Shown: positions 22,166 through 32,708, counted from the first letter of the stretch. The stretch is 64,000 bases of DNA from Schistosoma haematobium (GCF_000699445.3 NC_067200.1:7872450-7936449); one strand, 5' to 3'. Numbers and translations: made by a program. The notes: generated from the sequence alone by a model not told the origin.

Positions 22166-22369
22166 TCCAACCACCATCTAAATTTCAATATTTAGTGCCC
22201 GCAATGTCGAGTCACCTAGACTGGTGGCCACACTGCAACATGATCGATAGCATTCGATCTGCACTAATAAGGACTAGACACGCATGACACTGATCACCAC
22301 CCAGTGATCAATCAGTTGTGAGTATATAACTGTGTACATAGTCAAATTTAGTAAGTTTTGCTAAAATTA

Positions 22370-22520
22370 TAAATTGATCTAAGTTTGAGCATTATTGGAA
22401 ACCTGAAAGCATGAAATGATGATTATTTAGTTTATGTATGGGACACCTCAATAAACTATACACTCAAGAATCAAACCCAAGATCTTTGGTCTCATGCGTG
22501 AATTTGTTGTATAGTTCGAA
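22370..22520 (-). mobile_element. HHR-SINE-1, degenerate
   Basis: TTGGAAACCTGAAAGCATG, GTATGGGACACCTCA, GAATCAAACCCAAGATC: antisense tail, hammerhead and B-box relics. Confidence 0.55.
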
Positions 22521-22744
22521 TAATATTTCATGTCGTCAATGATAATTATTTCACGCTTGGATCAATCATAACTTCTCATTTTTAATTGTGCAAATTCATT
22601 TTTAGGCTATTGTCTAGTTAACATATGATTACTGTTAAATTAGTTTTCAATTAAATGATCTTTATGTAATATGTTTGAAATGACAAATGAAGATACGAGA
22701 TTTGATCCATGATGGAATAGTGGGTACGTGTAGTTTAGAAATCA

Positions 22745-23070
22745 AGATGGATTTCCTAGAATTCTAGTGAGAAGCCATGATTAGTAGAGTGCAATCCATG
22801 TCAAATGTAAGACAGTTATTCACCTCAAACAATTGATGAATGATTGTGCAAGATCATGGATCGATTGAAGTTAGACATTAATACGGTTGGATGCTGGCTC
22901 AGTCATATAGAGGTTATTCGTTCATGCATGAGACCGAAAGTTCTGAGGTTGAGTGCTTGTGTGTAGGGTCATGGATGCACACTACTGAGGAGTTCGATAC
23001 TGGAACAAAACGACCGCTCAGTGCCTCCAGGTTTTCAATGGTGTTCTAACTTAGATTGACCTATGAAAGA
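22745..23070 (+). mobile_element. HHR-SINE-1, near full length, diverged
   Basis: All regions are present in order. The core CTGAGGA has an upstream helix I change (CACTA), GAAA reads CAAAA, and helix II is broken (GTTCGATACTGGAAC). Confidence 0.75.
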
Positions 23071-23454
23071 TGATAGCAACAAGTAAAAATTGTTAAATGA
23101 GTTTACGCTGATGATATTTTCATGAAAATCACAATTTTGGTGTTTAAGTGTTATCATTGAGAAATTTATGAATTTCTATATAAATTTGTAGGATGCATTA
23201 ATTGTATGATTAAGATGTTATACGTATCTTTGAAAATATCCCAAGAAATTGTATTCCATCTACGTAGCATAAAAATGACGTAACCATTGAGAAACTTGGA
23301 GATTTAAAGTTAAGACTAGCTATTTATATCAATAATTGGTTGCCTGTGTTTCAATGACTGGTGACAATTAGAGATGAAAAGAACTAACTGTATAATGTGA
23401 CTTTATTGATGGAGTTCGATTAACATTATGCTACGAGATCAGCAAGATATCGAT
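23071..23454. other. AT-rich non-coding DNA
   Basis: Nothing recognisable. Confidence 0.5.
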
Positions 23455-23690
23455 CATTACTTACTGATCAATCACTTTTTATACATCACAGTCCTACAGA
23501 ATATCATACGCTGGTTCTAATCGATCAGTGACAATATCTCAGACTGTAATACTAAGTTACCTATGTTTGAATTCACAGAGGAGCACTTATTCCCTTGAGA
23601 TTTCAGGTATATCTTCCAGATGAATGCCAAGTAGTTTAAAATTTAAGTCCAAGGTCTCTTTCTGATTACTTTCAAACCACTAACGTTTTA
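23455..23690 (+). mobile_element. HHR-SINE-3, degenerate copy
   Basis: GATCAATCACTTTTTATACA, CAGTCCTACAG, CAGTGACAATATCTCAGACTG (head) and TTTCAGGTATATCTTCCAGA, then AATGCCAAGTAG. The ribozyme core is lost. Confidence 0.65.
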
Positions 23691-24192
23691 TGACCATCAT
23701 CTAAAGTATAACTAATAAAATTAACCATTTCTTATCTCTACACGTTCTACTTTCAAATCAATAATATTCATTAAATAGAACTAATACTAACAGTGATTAT
23801 TAGAACAAACATATTTATGTAACTGAATATCTTTTTTTAAAGACTTGTCGAATTAACTTGTAAGTGTTCACATTACAGTGGTTTAAAGAATGAAATGTAA
23901 ATAATGATATTCACATATAAACAAATTAATAATGAGTTTAATACATATTTCAAAACAAATATTTTTTATATTTTTATTTTAACTACTTTTAAGTAGTTGA
24001 AATTCTAACACAAAAGTTTTGAATTTGGAAAAATAGGATAGCGATTATGAAACTAGAAGTTATTTGTATAGAAATGAAGTAGATTATGACTAATTATTTA
24101 TGAGCAGCATTTTAAAAGTTCATGAAAACATTTCTCTACTTCTCTGTAGTATCCATAATACCCAAGTACTTATTGATTTTATAAACCAGATA
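23691..24192. other. AT-rich non-coding DNA
   Basis: No supported feature. Confidence 0.5.
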
Positions 24193-24201
24193 ATTTTGAA
24201 G

Positions 24202-24559
24202 AGATACTCCTGGAATTCTAGTGAGAAGTCGTTACCAGTGGAGTTCAACCAGGTCTGTTGTGAGATATCAACTCACTGATGACAATGGTGTACGGTGGCG
24301 CAACTTCGTGGATTGGTTGAAGTTAGACATTAATACCACTGAGTGCCGGCTAATTGGTCTAGTTGGTTAAGCGCCTGAAGCGAGACTGATAGATCCTGGG
24401 TTCGAATCTCGCGGGGTGCAGGATCGTGGATGCGCACTGCTAAGGAGTCTCATACTAGGACGAAACGGCTGTCCAGTGCTTCCAGGTTTTTCATGGTGGT
24501 CTAGCTTCAACTGACTCATGATTTCAACCAGTGAAATCTCTAAAATCTCCACAAAACCC
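24202..24559 (+). mobile_element. HHR-SINE-1, full-length sense insertion with 9-bp target duplication
   Basis: A simple, non-inverted insertion. attttgaag at 24193-24201 is repeated at 24560-24568. Head: GGTCTAGTTGGTTAAGCGCC, GGGTTCGAATCTCGCGGGG. The core at 24440-24446 is CUAAGGA (G5 to A), the same defect as at 19170, and both copies share CCTGAAGCGAGAC. Confidence 0.9.
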
Positions 24560-24568
24560 ATTTTGAAG

Positions 24569-24871
24569 TGTTTGTTGGTGAGGCATTGAAAATTAGTAAT
24601 ATGAGTCGTTTTAAACGTTTTACAAATATATTATTTACAATTATGTGTTATTTTCTTCTCTATAGTCTATTTTGTTAAAAACAAAATGATTTTCTGGTCG
24701 TGTGACAATGTCAGAATATTAAATCGGTGGAATGACAGAATAAAGAATACATTTTTCAAATGTTAGTCGTTAGTAGTATAAATTATCTTTATTCAGCCAA
24801 CCAGTAATTTTTCAAAATGTTCATTTTACAGTTCACCAATATGCTTAACGGGTACCTGTTTAACAGGCTAC
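24569..24871. other. AT-rich non-coding DNA
   Basis: Nothing recognisable. Confidence 0.5.
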
Positions 24872-25135
24872 TGTAACGAATGAGAACACAAGTGAGGAAT
24901 ATCGAATACGACATTACAGAACATCTTCGTAAAATCTGAGAAATATATCGTAAATACCTCAATTGCAAAATGTCAATTAATCATCTCAGACTTCACTGTT
25001 CCTTCGTTTCCACACCAATCACACTCTGTCCTCGTTTTATTTTCTCCGATTTTCTTAACCTTTTTCTGCCAGGTATTTCACTTTCGATTAATGATACATA
25101 CTACTTATATCTATCGTAACCAGTAGCACATTCAT
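24872..25135 (+). repeat. LTR-like repeat B
   Basis: Begins TGTAACGAATGAGAACACAA; contains TCGTAAAATCTGAGAA, CAGACTTCACTGTTCC and ATACATACTACTTATATCT. A second direct copy follows 360 bp downstream. Confidence 0.7.
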
Positions 25136-25495
25136 CCCCAGTTTAAGTAGCCCATCTTGAGGTGGTTATGCCTGCCGTGCCACGCTCTCCGTCAAAATGT
25201 CGAATCTGAGGCGCATTGACCTGCTGAGCCATCGAAATTCAACGCACATCCGGCGCCCATGACGTTCAACACATGCACTCCAGCGACCTGCTGAGACATC
25301 TACATCCGATATCCACCTAGTAGCCGCACGTCACACTGCTACTCTCCGTCGACAGCACCCTCTAAAGTCAATGCCCTCTGACTAGAACACTCCACTCGAT
25401 ATCATCTGTCCACACCAGACCGCCCCAAATAGCACACCAGCTCCAGGTCCGCAACGACGTCCTCAGAACAGAACCCTTCTCCCCTCCTAGTTGGC
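25136..25495. other. GC-richer spacer between two direct copies of repeat B
   Basis: Clearly richer in C and G than anything nearby (CCTGCCGTGCCACGC, CCGCACGTCACACTGC). It has no long open frame and twice repeats a CGACCTGCTGAG/TTGACCTGCTGAG phrase. It might be the internal part of a short LTR-flanked element. Confidence 0.5.
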
Positions 25496-25775
25496 AGTGA
25501 CACCAAATGTAGTGAGCGGTAACACCAGTGAGTACAACCAAACGCATTTGAATACGAAACTACAGAATCATTTAGTAAAATCTGAGAACCATACAGTAAA
25601 TTCTTCATTTGCAAAATACCAATCAATCGTATCAGACTTCACTGTTCCGTCGTTTCCACGCCACTCATTCTCTGTGCTCGTTCCCTTCCTTCGATCTTCT
25701 TAAACTTCTGCCACGAAACATGTCACTTTTGATTAATGGTACATACTACTTATATCTGTTGACATCAGTAACACA
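25496..25775 (+). repeat. LTR-like repeat B, second copy
   Basis: GTAACACCAGTGAGTACAACC to GGTACATACTACTTATATCT, same orientation as the copy at 24872. Confidence 0.7.
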
Positions 25776-26109
25776 CACCACAATACCAGTAAAAAAACAT
25801 GGAAATAGTCATTCTACAGAAAATATTTATATTTATGTTCAATTCACGTGTTATGTAATGACTATTCAGAACCAACATACATTAATCAATCTATTGGATA
25901 AATAATTTGAAGTTGGTTGAGTGTTAATCGTACAAATGGAAAGCATCCCATTTGAGTGAAACCATATAAATGAGTACTTTTTCTACATTTTTGGTAATAC
26001 TGATCAATTAAATTAGACGATCATAAAATAAAGCTAACCAAAGAATTCGATAGATAAAACTAATGAATATGCATACACAGTTCACAAACGAGTATTCTAT
26101 TTGATATAG
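25776..26109. other. AT-rich non-coding DNA
   Basis: Nothing recognisable. Confidence 0.5.
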
Positions 26110-26270
26110 ATTTCAACTCAGTAGTCTAAAGATTAAGAACTGACCATTAGAACTATAGATATTAGGTTCGATCCTTGGTACGGTCATCGATGAGGACTTT
26201 TGAAGAGTTTAATTGTCAAAAAACTAGTTGTTCGGTGCTTTTAAACTTCATGAGTTATCTAATTAGGGTA
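26110..26270 (+). mobile_element. HHR-SINE-1, very degenerate
   Basis: CAGTAGTCTAAAGATTAAG (A box) and TTAGGTTCGATCC (B box) survive; the hammerhead does not. Confidence 0.5.
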
Positions 26271-27002
26271 AGTGGTATAAATCCTAGAACTCAACAGTTT
26301 TCATGAACAGTTCATACTAGAAATTGGTAACTTGAATTAACCCATGATAAAATACTATTCTTGTCTAAAATCTTGAAGTTTTGATTTAATTGGTAAACGA
26401 CTTGATATTTAGTTACTGACACAGACTTTAAAACTTTGCTCCAATTAATAAGATTTGAGTAACCCAATGATATCACTAATTCTCAAATGAAAAACCTATA
26501 ACCTAATGTCATGTAAATTAAGCTATGCTAAGTAAGTAAATTACATTATTATTACAACTTAATATTAGTGATAGATATACAATGTCAATTCTCATATACT
26601 TAAACTTATCGATAAATGAAATTCTGATTGACATAATGAATCATTTGATGTTAAAACAGTATGGAAAACTTAATATCACTGGAGGAGTCTGATGTGAACA
26701 GGGAAACAAGAAGCTCTGACAAACTACGAAAGCTATTTTTCGGGACGTTATCCCATTTTATTCGAAGCCTGTAAAACACTAACATTTAATTTTGTACCTA
26801 ATCTATCCTACAGAACATAAGCTTTTGTTTGATGTATGATTCATTGCCATACCCTTTTTTGTTCCGAAACTATTGTAATTTAAACATAATATTTTGCACC
26901 CTATTTTCTACGCTAATTCCCGGTTTTGGACATAATTGTAGTTTTCCTAATTATTGTACGTTGTAGTTGGGTTATTCACTTATTTATTCATGTACCTTTT
27001 TA
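26271..27002. other. AT-rich non-coding DNA
   Basis: No supported feature. Confidence 0.5.
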
Positions 27003-27240
27003 CACTAATGAAGAAGAAGAAGAAAAGAAGTCAGGATATCGGGAGTAGATCGAGTAGTACTCCGGTTGTCTTGTCTTCTCTCATTCGCCTGCTTGTCAGC
27101 CAATCAGGTGATAGAATAGTTTTCTTCTCTCTACCCCACTTCGAACTCACGCGTACTACCCTCATGGTTAGGTCCGTCAGCCTATCGCGCCAAGGTCTTG
27201 ATCTGCATTAGATAAGTATCCTCAGCACCAAATGTGGGTA
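27003..27240. other. (GAA)n tract plus GC-richer segment of unknown origin
   Basis: A (GAA)n run at 27008-27030 is followed by about 200 bp of more balanced composition (CACTTCGAACTCACGCG, GTCAGCCTATCGCGCC). No match to the other repeats in the window. Confidence 0.4.
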
Positions 27241-27249
27241 GACAGACCA

Positions 27250-27375
27250 AAGGACATAAAAGAGTCCCATACTGGGACAAAACGGCCGTCCAGTGCTTCC
27301 AGGTTTTCCATGGTGGTCTAACATAAATTAATTCTTGATCTCAATCAAAAAATTAACAATCTCCACAACCCCATA
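27250..27375 (+). mobile_element. HHR-SINE-1, 3' half
   Basis: Starts inside the hammerhead (AGAGTCCCATACTGGGACAA) and keeps ACGGCCGTCCAGTGCTTCC and the tail. It is truncated upstream of the CUGA core. Confidence 0.8.
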
Positions 27376-27414
27376 CTGAAAATAAAATTTTCACTAAAAA
27401 CTATTCAAGATCAC

Positions 27415-27628
27415 TTTATAAGCAGAGACGGATAGTGGCTAGCAGTGGAATACAGGATGCCCGTTTCATCCTATTTGAGACTTGTCAGCTGGATATACCT
27501 GTTCACTTATGACTTAAGGTAATATTGAGGCATTCCGCACAGAATGCACATATACCAACAATAGACTGATCAATTACAGTTCTAAATAACAATGAGAAGA
27601 CATAAACAACCAACACCAAGTGAATTTG
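27415..27628. mobile_element. Smalpha-like inverted insertion, perfect 11-bp target duplication
   Basis: ttcaagatcac at 27404-27414 and 27629-27639. An antisense hammerhead part (27415-27510) is joined to a sense tail (27511-27628, TGACTTAAGGTAATATTGAGG). The hammerhead core is CUGACAA (G8 to A). Confidence 0.88.
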
Positions 27629-27639
27629 TTCAAGATCAC

Positions 27640-28006
27640 ATTGAAACAAATCCTTTCAAGGTAGGGCATAGTGATTAATATATGAATTTCAATTCAGAAT
27701 ACAAAATGATGATCAATGGTAAGAATACTATTTAATATGGATGAAAAATAATTTTAGTTTAATTTAAGCCAAAATGTAACATACAATTAACATATGTCTT
27801 CTTATTCAATGAACATGTACATTTAACACATCTGTTTCTTGAAAAATGAATAATTATAGTGTTTTGTAAGAGAACTGATATTTATCCAGATGAAGACAGG
27901 AACATTTGGCGATGTTCATTTATATATCTTTTAACTATACTTGAATGTTATTAATGCTAAAGACTGTTTATGATTAGTCTCTACTGGAATGTGTAATTCC
28001 AGGACT
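27640..28006. other. AT-rich non-coding DNA
   Basis: Nothing recognisable. Confidence 0.5.
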
Positions 28007-28300
28007 CAGTAGCTGAATGGATAACGTGATGCCGTTTGAAGCGAATGGTACTGGGTTCGAGTCTCAGAGTGAACATCAACTCTGAGATGCAGGTACATCC
28101 AGCTGACGAGTTCCAAATATGATGAAATGCTCATCCTACATTCCACTGCTAGCCATTATCCATCTTTGCTTATAAAAGCTTGTGAATTAGAACAATATCG
28201 AGGCATACACACAATATGCACATACGCCAATAACAGACTGATCAATTGCAGTCTTAAACGTCAATGGGAAGAAACAAGCAAAACAATACCAAGTGAATCT
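28007..28300 (+). mobile_element. Smalpha-like element, complete sense copy
   Basis: Head CAGTAGCTGAATGGATAACG, B box GGGTTCGAGTCTC, hammerhead, CCATCTTTGCTTATAA, then the tail to CAATACCAAGTGAATC. This is the cleanest single copy in the window for seeing the module order. Confidence 0.88.
28097..28141 (+). ncRNA. Smalpha-type hammerhead, core conserved
   Basis: AUCCAG, CUGACGA, GAAA and AUC are present. Helix I (AUCCAG/CUACAU) has two mismatches and helix II (GUUC/UGAU) is weak, so activity is doubtful. Confidence 0.65.
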
Positions 28301-28351
28301 ACGGTGAACTGTTTTGACATTTTTGTTAAGTCTTAGGTTTTATTAATGTTG

Positions 28352-28735
28352 AATAGTGGCTAATAATGAAATTCATGTTATACGTCACACTCTATTTGGA
28401 ATTCATTAGATGGCTTTATCTGCATCCTAGTATTGATGATCCAACTGAAACTCAAATTCAATACCTTTCATTTCAAACGCGTAAAGCGTTAACTATTGAG
28501 TTACCAAGCCTGAGTAGCGTCCAGCTTATGTAGCGGTTATAAACTTTATTTGCACACATTCATACCAATTGTGCAAGCTAGAAATTGAGTAGCTTATTGG
28601 ATAACATGTTGATGTTGAAAGCAAAATATTACTGGTTTCGAGTTACAATATGATCATCAACACCGGAATACAGATGTATTCAGCTGACTTATCCCAAATA
28701 ACAGGAGACACGTATCTTAAACTGTGCTATCTAAT
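28352..28735. mobile_element. Smalpha-like inverted pair, degenerate
   Basis: Antisense relic at 28352-28530 (GAATAGTGGCTAATAATG, CGTAAAGCGTTAACTATTGA) and sense relic at 28585-28735 (GAGTAGCTTATTGGATAACA, GTATTCAGCTGACTTATCCC). Confidence 0.6.
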
Positions 28736-29120
28736 TCAGATAATACACATGTTTGGATAGTTGTTGATATCGAAATGAGTAATTCATAGGGTATTATCGT
28801 AATTGGCAAACAATATCAAGTATAGTTAGTAGAACATCCACTCAAATAATGGATCATATTTACTATTCGAGTTAAAACCGTAATGTTGTAATGAAGTTTC
28901 CATTTTTCATTCATTACCATTCATTTTTGTCATTTATTCAATTAAGATAAAGATAATGAAAACTAACAAAATTAAGGAGTAACACAAATCTCTATTTTAC
29001 TCAACAGTGTATTGGGTGTATTAGAATACTCATTTGTTATGGTGATTAGCTGAGTACTTCATTATATATTGATAACGCTGAACAAAAGTTGAGTTATTTA
29101 GATATTAACTCATTTTCATG
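28736..29120. other. AT-rich non-coding DNA
   Basis: Nothing recognisable. Confidence 0.5.
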
Positions 29121-29137
29121 TACTAAATCACTATATC

Positions 29138-29691
29138 ACAAAGCGGTTTTGTGGGACTTGTAGTGATTTAATATTTGAATTCATGAGTCAATTAAAGCTA
29201 GACCACCATGGAAAACCTGGGAGCAATGGACGGTCGTTTCGTTCTAGTATGAGACTCTTCAGAAATGCGCATCCACGACCACGTTTGCGAGACTCGAATC
29301 CGGGACCTTAGATCTCGCGCGCGAACACAACCTCTAGACTACTGAGCCTTTACCCGACGGTGTTAATGTCTAACCTCAACCAATCCACGAAATCGCGCCA
29401 CCTTCCACCACTGTTTCCAGTGAGTTACTACCTCATAACAGACCCGAATAACTCCACGGGTCACTTCCTCTCACTAGAACTCCAGAAAACACCTCCTGAA
29501 TCTAGTTGAATGCTGGTTCAAGGGTCTAGATGTTAAATGTGCTCGCGCGAGGCTGGAGGTCCTGGGTTCGAATCCCACGAGCGTTGTCGTGGATGCGCAC
29601 TACTGAGGTGTCTCATACTACAACAAGCTGGCCATCTAGTGCCCCTAGATTTCCTATGGTGGTTTAGCTTTTATTGACGCATGAGTCTGAC
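29138..29691. mobile_element. HHR-SINE-1 foldback insertion, perfect 17-bp target duplication
   Basis: tactaaatcactatatc occurs at 29121-29137 and 29692-29708 with no mismatch. Between them lie a full antisense SINE (29138-29505, tail to 5' region) and a sense head-hammerhead-tail (29508-29691: GGGTTCGAATCCCACGAGC). This is the longest target duplication in the window and the clearest proof that both halves arrived together. Confidence 0.94.
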
Positions 29692-29708
29692 TACTAAATC
29701 ACTATATC

Positions 29709-30281
29709 TCAATTTCAGTTTAGATATTAACTTAGTATGTCAGTGAACACTTTGGATATATGAAACAAATTACATCGCTTTCTACCTTATGACTATTTAT
29801 GGCTATGAGAATAGTTTTATATAAGAGTAGTTATTCTGCTTCAAAATCTGTTTGGAAACAGATTTTAAAAATCGATTTTATTGAATTTAATGATGAAACA
29901 TCTTTTTCCCCAACAAGCTGTTAAAATCCATTAATAGAAAAAAAAGACGAAATACTTTTACCTACTTATATTTGAATATAAGTAGTCAAAGACTTGTTTC
30001 AGTTAACAATAACGGAAAATCATTCTTCAACAACTTACTTAACATGATATTATTAACGAACTTTTAGGATTTTTAACAAAAGGTGAGATAATATTACATT
30101 AGGTGTGTTTTATTCAGTGGATTATGAAGAATCCATAATCTAACCATAATTGAATAAATGTTCAGAAGTCGTTTAACTGTCTCCATTAACTCATGTATAA
30201 TTTGAAATTAACTCAAACATTTTAAAATTCTCAAGAGTCCTTCTTATGCAACCTTAAATGAATAGTTGTCAACAGTAATAC
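29709..30281. other. AT-rich non-coding DNA
   Basis: Nothing recognisable. Confidence 0.5.
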
Positions 30282-30470
30282 ATTTTAATGGTTGAAGTCA
30301 TGAGTCGATTGAAGCTAGACCACCATGGAGAGCCTGGAACAACCGTGCGGGCCTTTCGTCCTAGTATGGGACTCCTCAGAAGTGTGGATCCACGAGGGAC
30401 CTTCAGTCTCGCGCGCCAGTCAGCATCCGACTGTGTTAATTTCCAACTTCAACCAATTCTGATAATAATA
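30282..30470 (-). mobile_element. HHR-SINE-1, antisense with internal deletion
   Basis: The tail and hammerhead are present, but the head is cut short (GGGACCTTCAGTCTCGCGCG joined to CCAGTCAGCATCC), losing the A box. Confidence 0.75.
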
Positions 30471-30789
30471 CATTTGATGACTAATCTACATTTTTATCCA
30501 CCACACGAATGTGTATGTATCTTCGAAACAAAAAAAAACATTCTTTAAGATATAACAATTATAAAACTTGGTAACGAAATGACCACAGATTATAAAAGAT
30601 AGAAAGTGATCATTTTGTATACGGCTTACTGGTTGCCAGTTGCTTTGAATTCAATATATTCATTGAGAAGTTTACAACGTTGGCAACATCATGGAGTAAA
30701 CATCAATCGGTTATTTCTGAAAAATACATATTCTAATTAATATATTCACCAAGTTTTAACTAGTCATTTATTTACTTACAACATTTACT
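30471..30789. other. AT-rich non-coding DNA
   Basis: Nothing recognisable. Confidence 0.5.
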
Positions 30790-30937
30790 TACAGCCAATA
30801 AAAATCAGGAAATACTGGGCTGCTGTTTCATCTTAGCGTGAGACTCTTCAAAGAAGTTTATCGATAGAACCATCAGAGGTGGTAACCAGGACCTTAAGAT
30901 CATATGGTGAACTTGTAGTGTTGGTTATAATGTTAAG
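30790..30937 (-). mobile_element. HHR-SINE-1, degenerate
   Basis: AATCAGGAAATACTGGGCTG, then GTTTCATCTTAGCGTGAGAC. The copy at 32840 starts with nearly the same AATAAAAATCAGGAA phrase, so the two belong to one sublineage. Confidence 0.55.
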
Positions 30938-31505
30938 CCTATATACCTTATTCTAGCTTTCGGACAGGCTAATCTATTCATTCTATTGAGTCACATTTTG
31001 ACTTTGTTAATTATTCACTTATCAACATTGACTGCTTTTACATGGGCGTATATGTGTGTACACTTCTTATCTTATTCATTACACGTCTGTAGCCTATTTT
31101 TGTGTGACTATAAAGATTGATTAACGCTTGATTAAATTGAGTTGGCTTACACGCCTTCGCCACTTCGCGTCATTTCGCTTCGCTCTCTTCTCTTCGCTTC
31201 GTCCAGCTGATTGTCTGTCCAGATCAATGAATGTACAAAATATACGTGCTCAAACATCCATTCTCGTATTTGACTTATTTAATTCCGTTATTCACTAGCA
31301 TGATCTAAGTAGATAATTGTGTACGAGGAATGACAATATGTAATATCTCAATAGCAATCGGAAACGATCTCACTGGAGTCAGATCCCGGGGCACTGAAGT
31401 GGTGAATGCGTCGACAACATCGTACGATCTAAATGACGATGTGTGTACTTCAGTACTAATCATTCATACGAAATTATGAGAGTCAGATATCGGGCCACTA
31501 AAAAC
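30938..31505 (+). repeat. LTR-like repeat A, longest copy
   Basis: From TAAGCCTATATACCTTATTC to CAGATATCGGGCCACTAAAA. The last 120 bp hold a partial internal duplication of the 3' end (GGAGTCAGATCCCGGGGCAC, then GAGAGTCAGATATCGGGCC). The TGTTAAGCC start and the absence of an open frame suggest an LTR. Confidence 0.65.
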
Positions 31506-31534
31506 TCCTAAGTTTTAACTAGTCACTTATTTAC

Positions 31535-31925
31535 CATGTGCTCACAAGTGACTAACTTCATAAGGGAATTCTCGGAGTTCTAGTGAGAAGTGTGACCAGT
31601 GAAGTTGTTCCGTGTCGGATAGAGACAGTATCTACCGTGGTACAATGGGAGATGGTCGCGAAATTTCATGGATTGGTTGAGGTTAGACATTAACACCATT
31701 GGATGTCGGTCTGCTCAATGGTCTAGAAGTTAAGCGTTCGCGGGCGACACTGACGACCGTGGATTTAAATCACGCGAGCGACATCGTGGATGATCACTGC
31801 TGAGGAATCTCACAATAAGGTGAAACGGCCGTCCAGTGTTTCCAGGTTTTCAATGGTGTTCTAGCATCAATCGGTTCAAGATCTCAATCAATAACTTAAT
31901 AATCCTAAAACCTTATACTGATAAT
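31535..31925 (+). mobile_element. HHR-SINE-1, full-length sense copy
   Basis: Contains 5' region (GTGCTCACAAGTGACTAAC), head (TGGTCTAGAAGTTAAGCG) and B-box relic GTGGATTTAAATC, then a well-kept hammerhead and tail to CCTAAAACCTTATACTGAT. Confidence 0.85.
31795..31838 (+). ncRNA. Hammerhead ribozyme, well conserved
   Basis: Helix I CACUG/CAGUG (5 bp), core CUGAGGA, helix II AUCU/AGGU (A-U, U-G, C-G, U-A; the usual closing G-C is replaced by A-U), GAAA and helix III ACGGCCGU. The cleavage triplet is GUC (after 31833). Confidence 0.7.
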
Positions 31926-32307
31926 AAAATAAAGCTTCAAATAATGAATTTATTGTTTACCATTTAATCTATTTCTATAGCCGATCAAATTTGCCTTAAC
32001 CCCCCCCCCGCATAAATATGTATATAATTATGAATATATGATTCGACTTAACTCTAAAAATTTCAATCAATCATACTTAGTTACTAATTCATATCTTGTG
32101 TATAACCTTAAAATCAATCAATAACATGATTATTTCTATGTGATTTACATTTTTGTTAATCATAAGAAAGTTAGTGATTTATAAATCATGAATATATCCA
32201 AGTAATTTCGAAGTTTATCATTGGATCTATTTGATGATGTTAAAAATTAAAGAAACAATTTTTTTTACTGAAATCCATTATCTTTCTATGTATACCATAT
32301 CGAAACA
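31926..32307. other. AT-rich non-coding DNA with a C10 run
   Basis: A homopolymeric C tract lies near 32000; otherwise nothing recognisable. Confidence 0.5.
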
Positions 32308-32318
32308 AAGTTAATTTC

Positions 32319-32708
32319 TAAGCAAAGATGAATGTTGGTTAGTAGTGGAATTCAGGATGAGCATTTCGTCCTACTTGGGACTCATCAGTTGGATGTACTT
32401 GTATCGTAGAGTTAATGTTTACTTCACAACACAAAACCAGCACTGTTTACTTCAAACACCATCGTGTTATCCACTTACCTATTGAGTCCTGATAGTCACC
32501 TGCTTATGTAATAGGGTGAAATTTAAATTCATTTGGTGTTGTTTACTTGAATCATCCCTTAGATGTTTAGGACTGCAATTGGTCAGTTTTTTATTAGCAT
32601 ATGTGTATGCTATGAATATTGCCTTGAACATATACCAACAAGAGACTGGTCAACTGCAGTCTTAAACAACAATGGGAAGATATAAGCGAACAATACTAAG
32701 TGAATTTG
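32319..32708. mobile_element. Smalpha-like inverted insertion, perfect 11-bp target duplication
   Basis: aagttaatttc at 32308-32318 and 32709-32719. Antisense hammerhead and head (32319-32500), an antisense tail piece (about 32540-32630), then a sense tail (to 32708). Two successive strand switches in one insertion. Confidence 0.88.
32350..32394 (-). ncRNA. Smalpha-type hammerhead, intact core and helix II
   Basis: The minus strand has core CUGAUGA, helix II GUCC CAAGUA GGAC (perfect 4 bp), GAAA and AUC. Helix I (AUCCAA/CUGAAU) has lost the pair next to the core and one more. Confidence 0.65.

Larger units (their letters stand above)
21680..22319. mobile_element. HHR-SINE-3 inverted pair with 15-bp target duplication
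   Basis: Left half antisense: 3' end, hammerhead (about 21700-21765), head, then 5' region to 22008. Right half sense: head at 22012, hammerhead (about 22099-22165), 3' end, then a second 5' region at 22195-22319. The flanks at 21665-21679 and 22320-22334 match at 14 of 15 positions. On the right, the 5' region follows the hammerhead, an order expected only if units were once joined head to tail. Confidence 0.85.
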
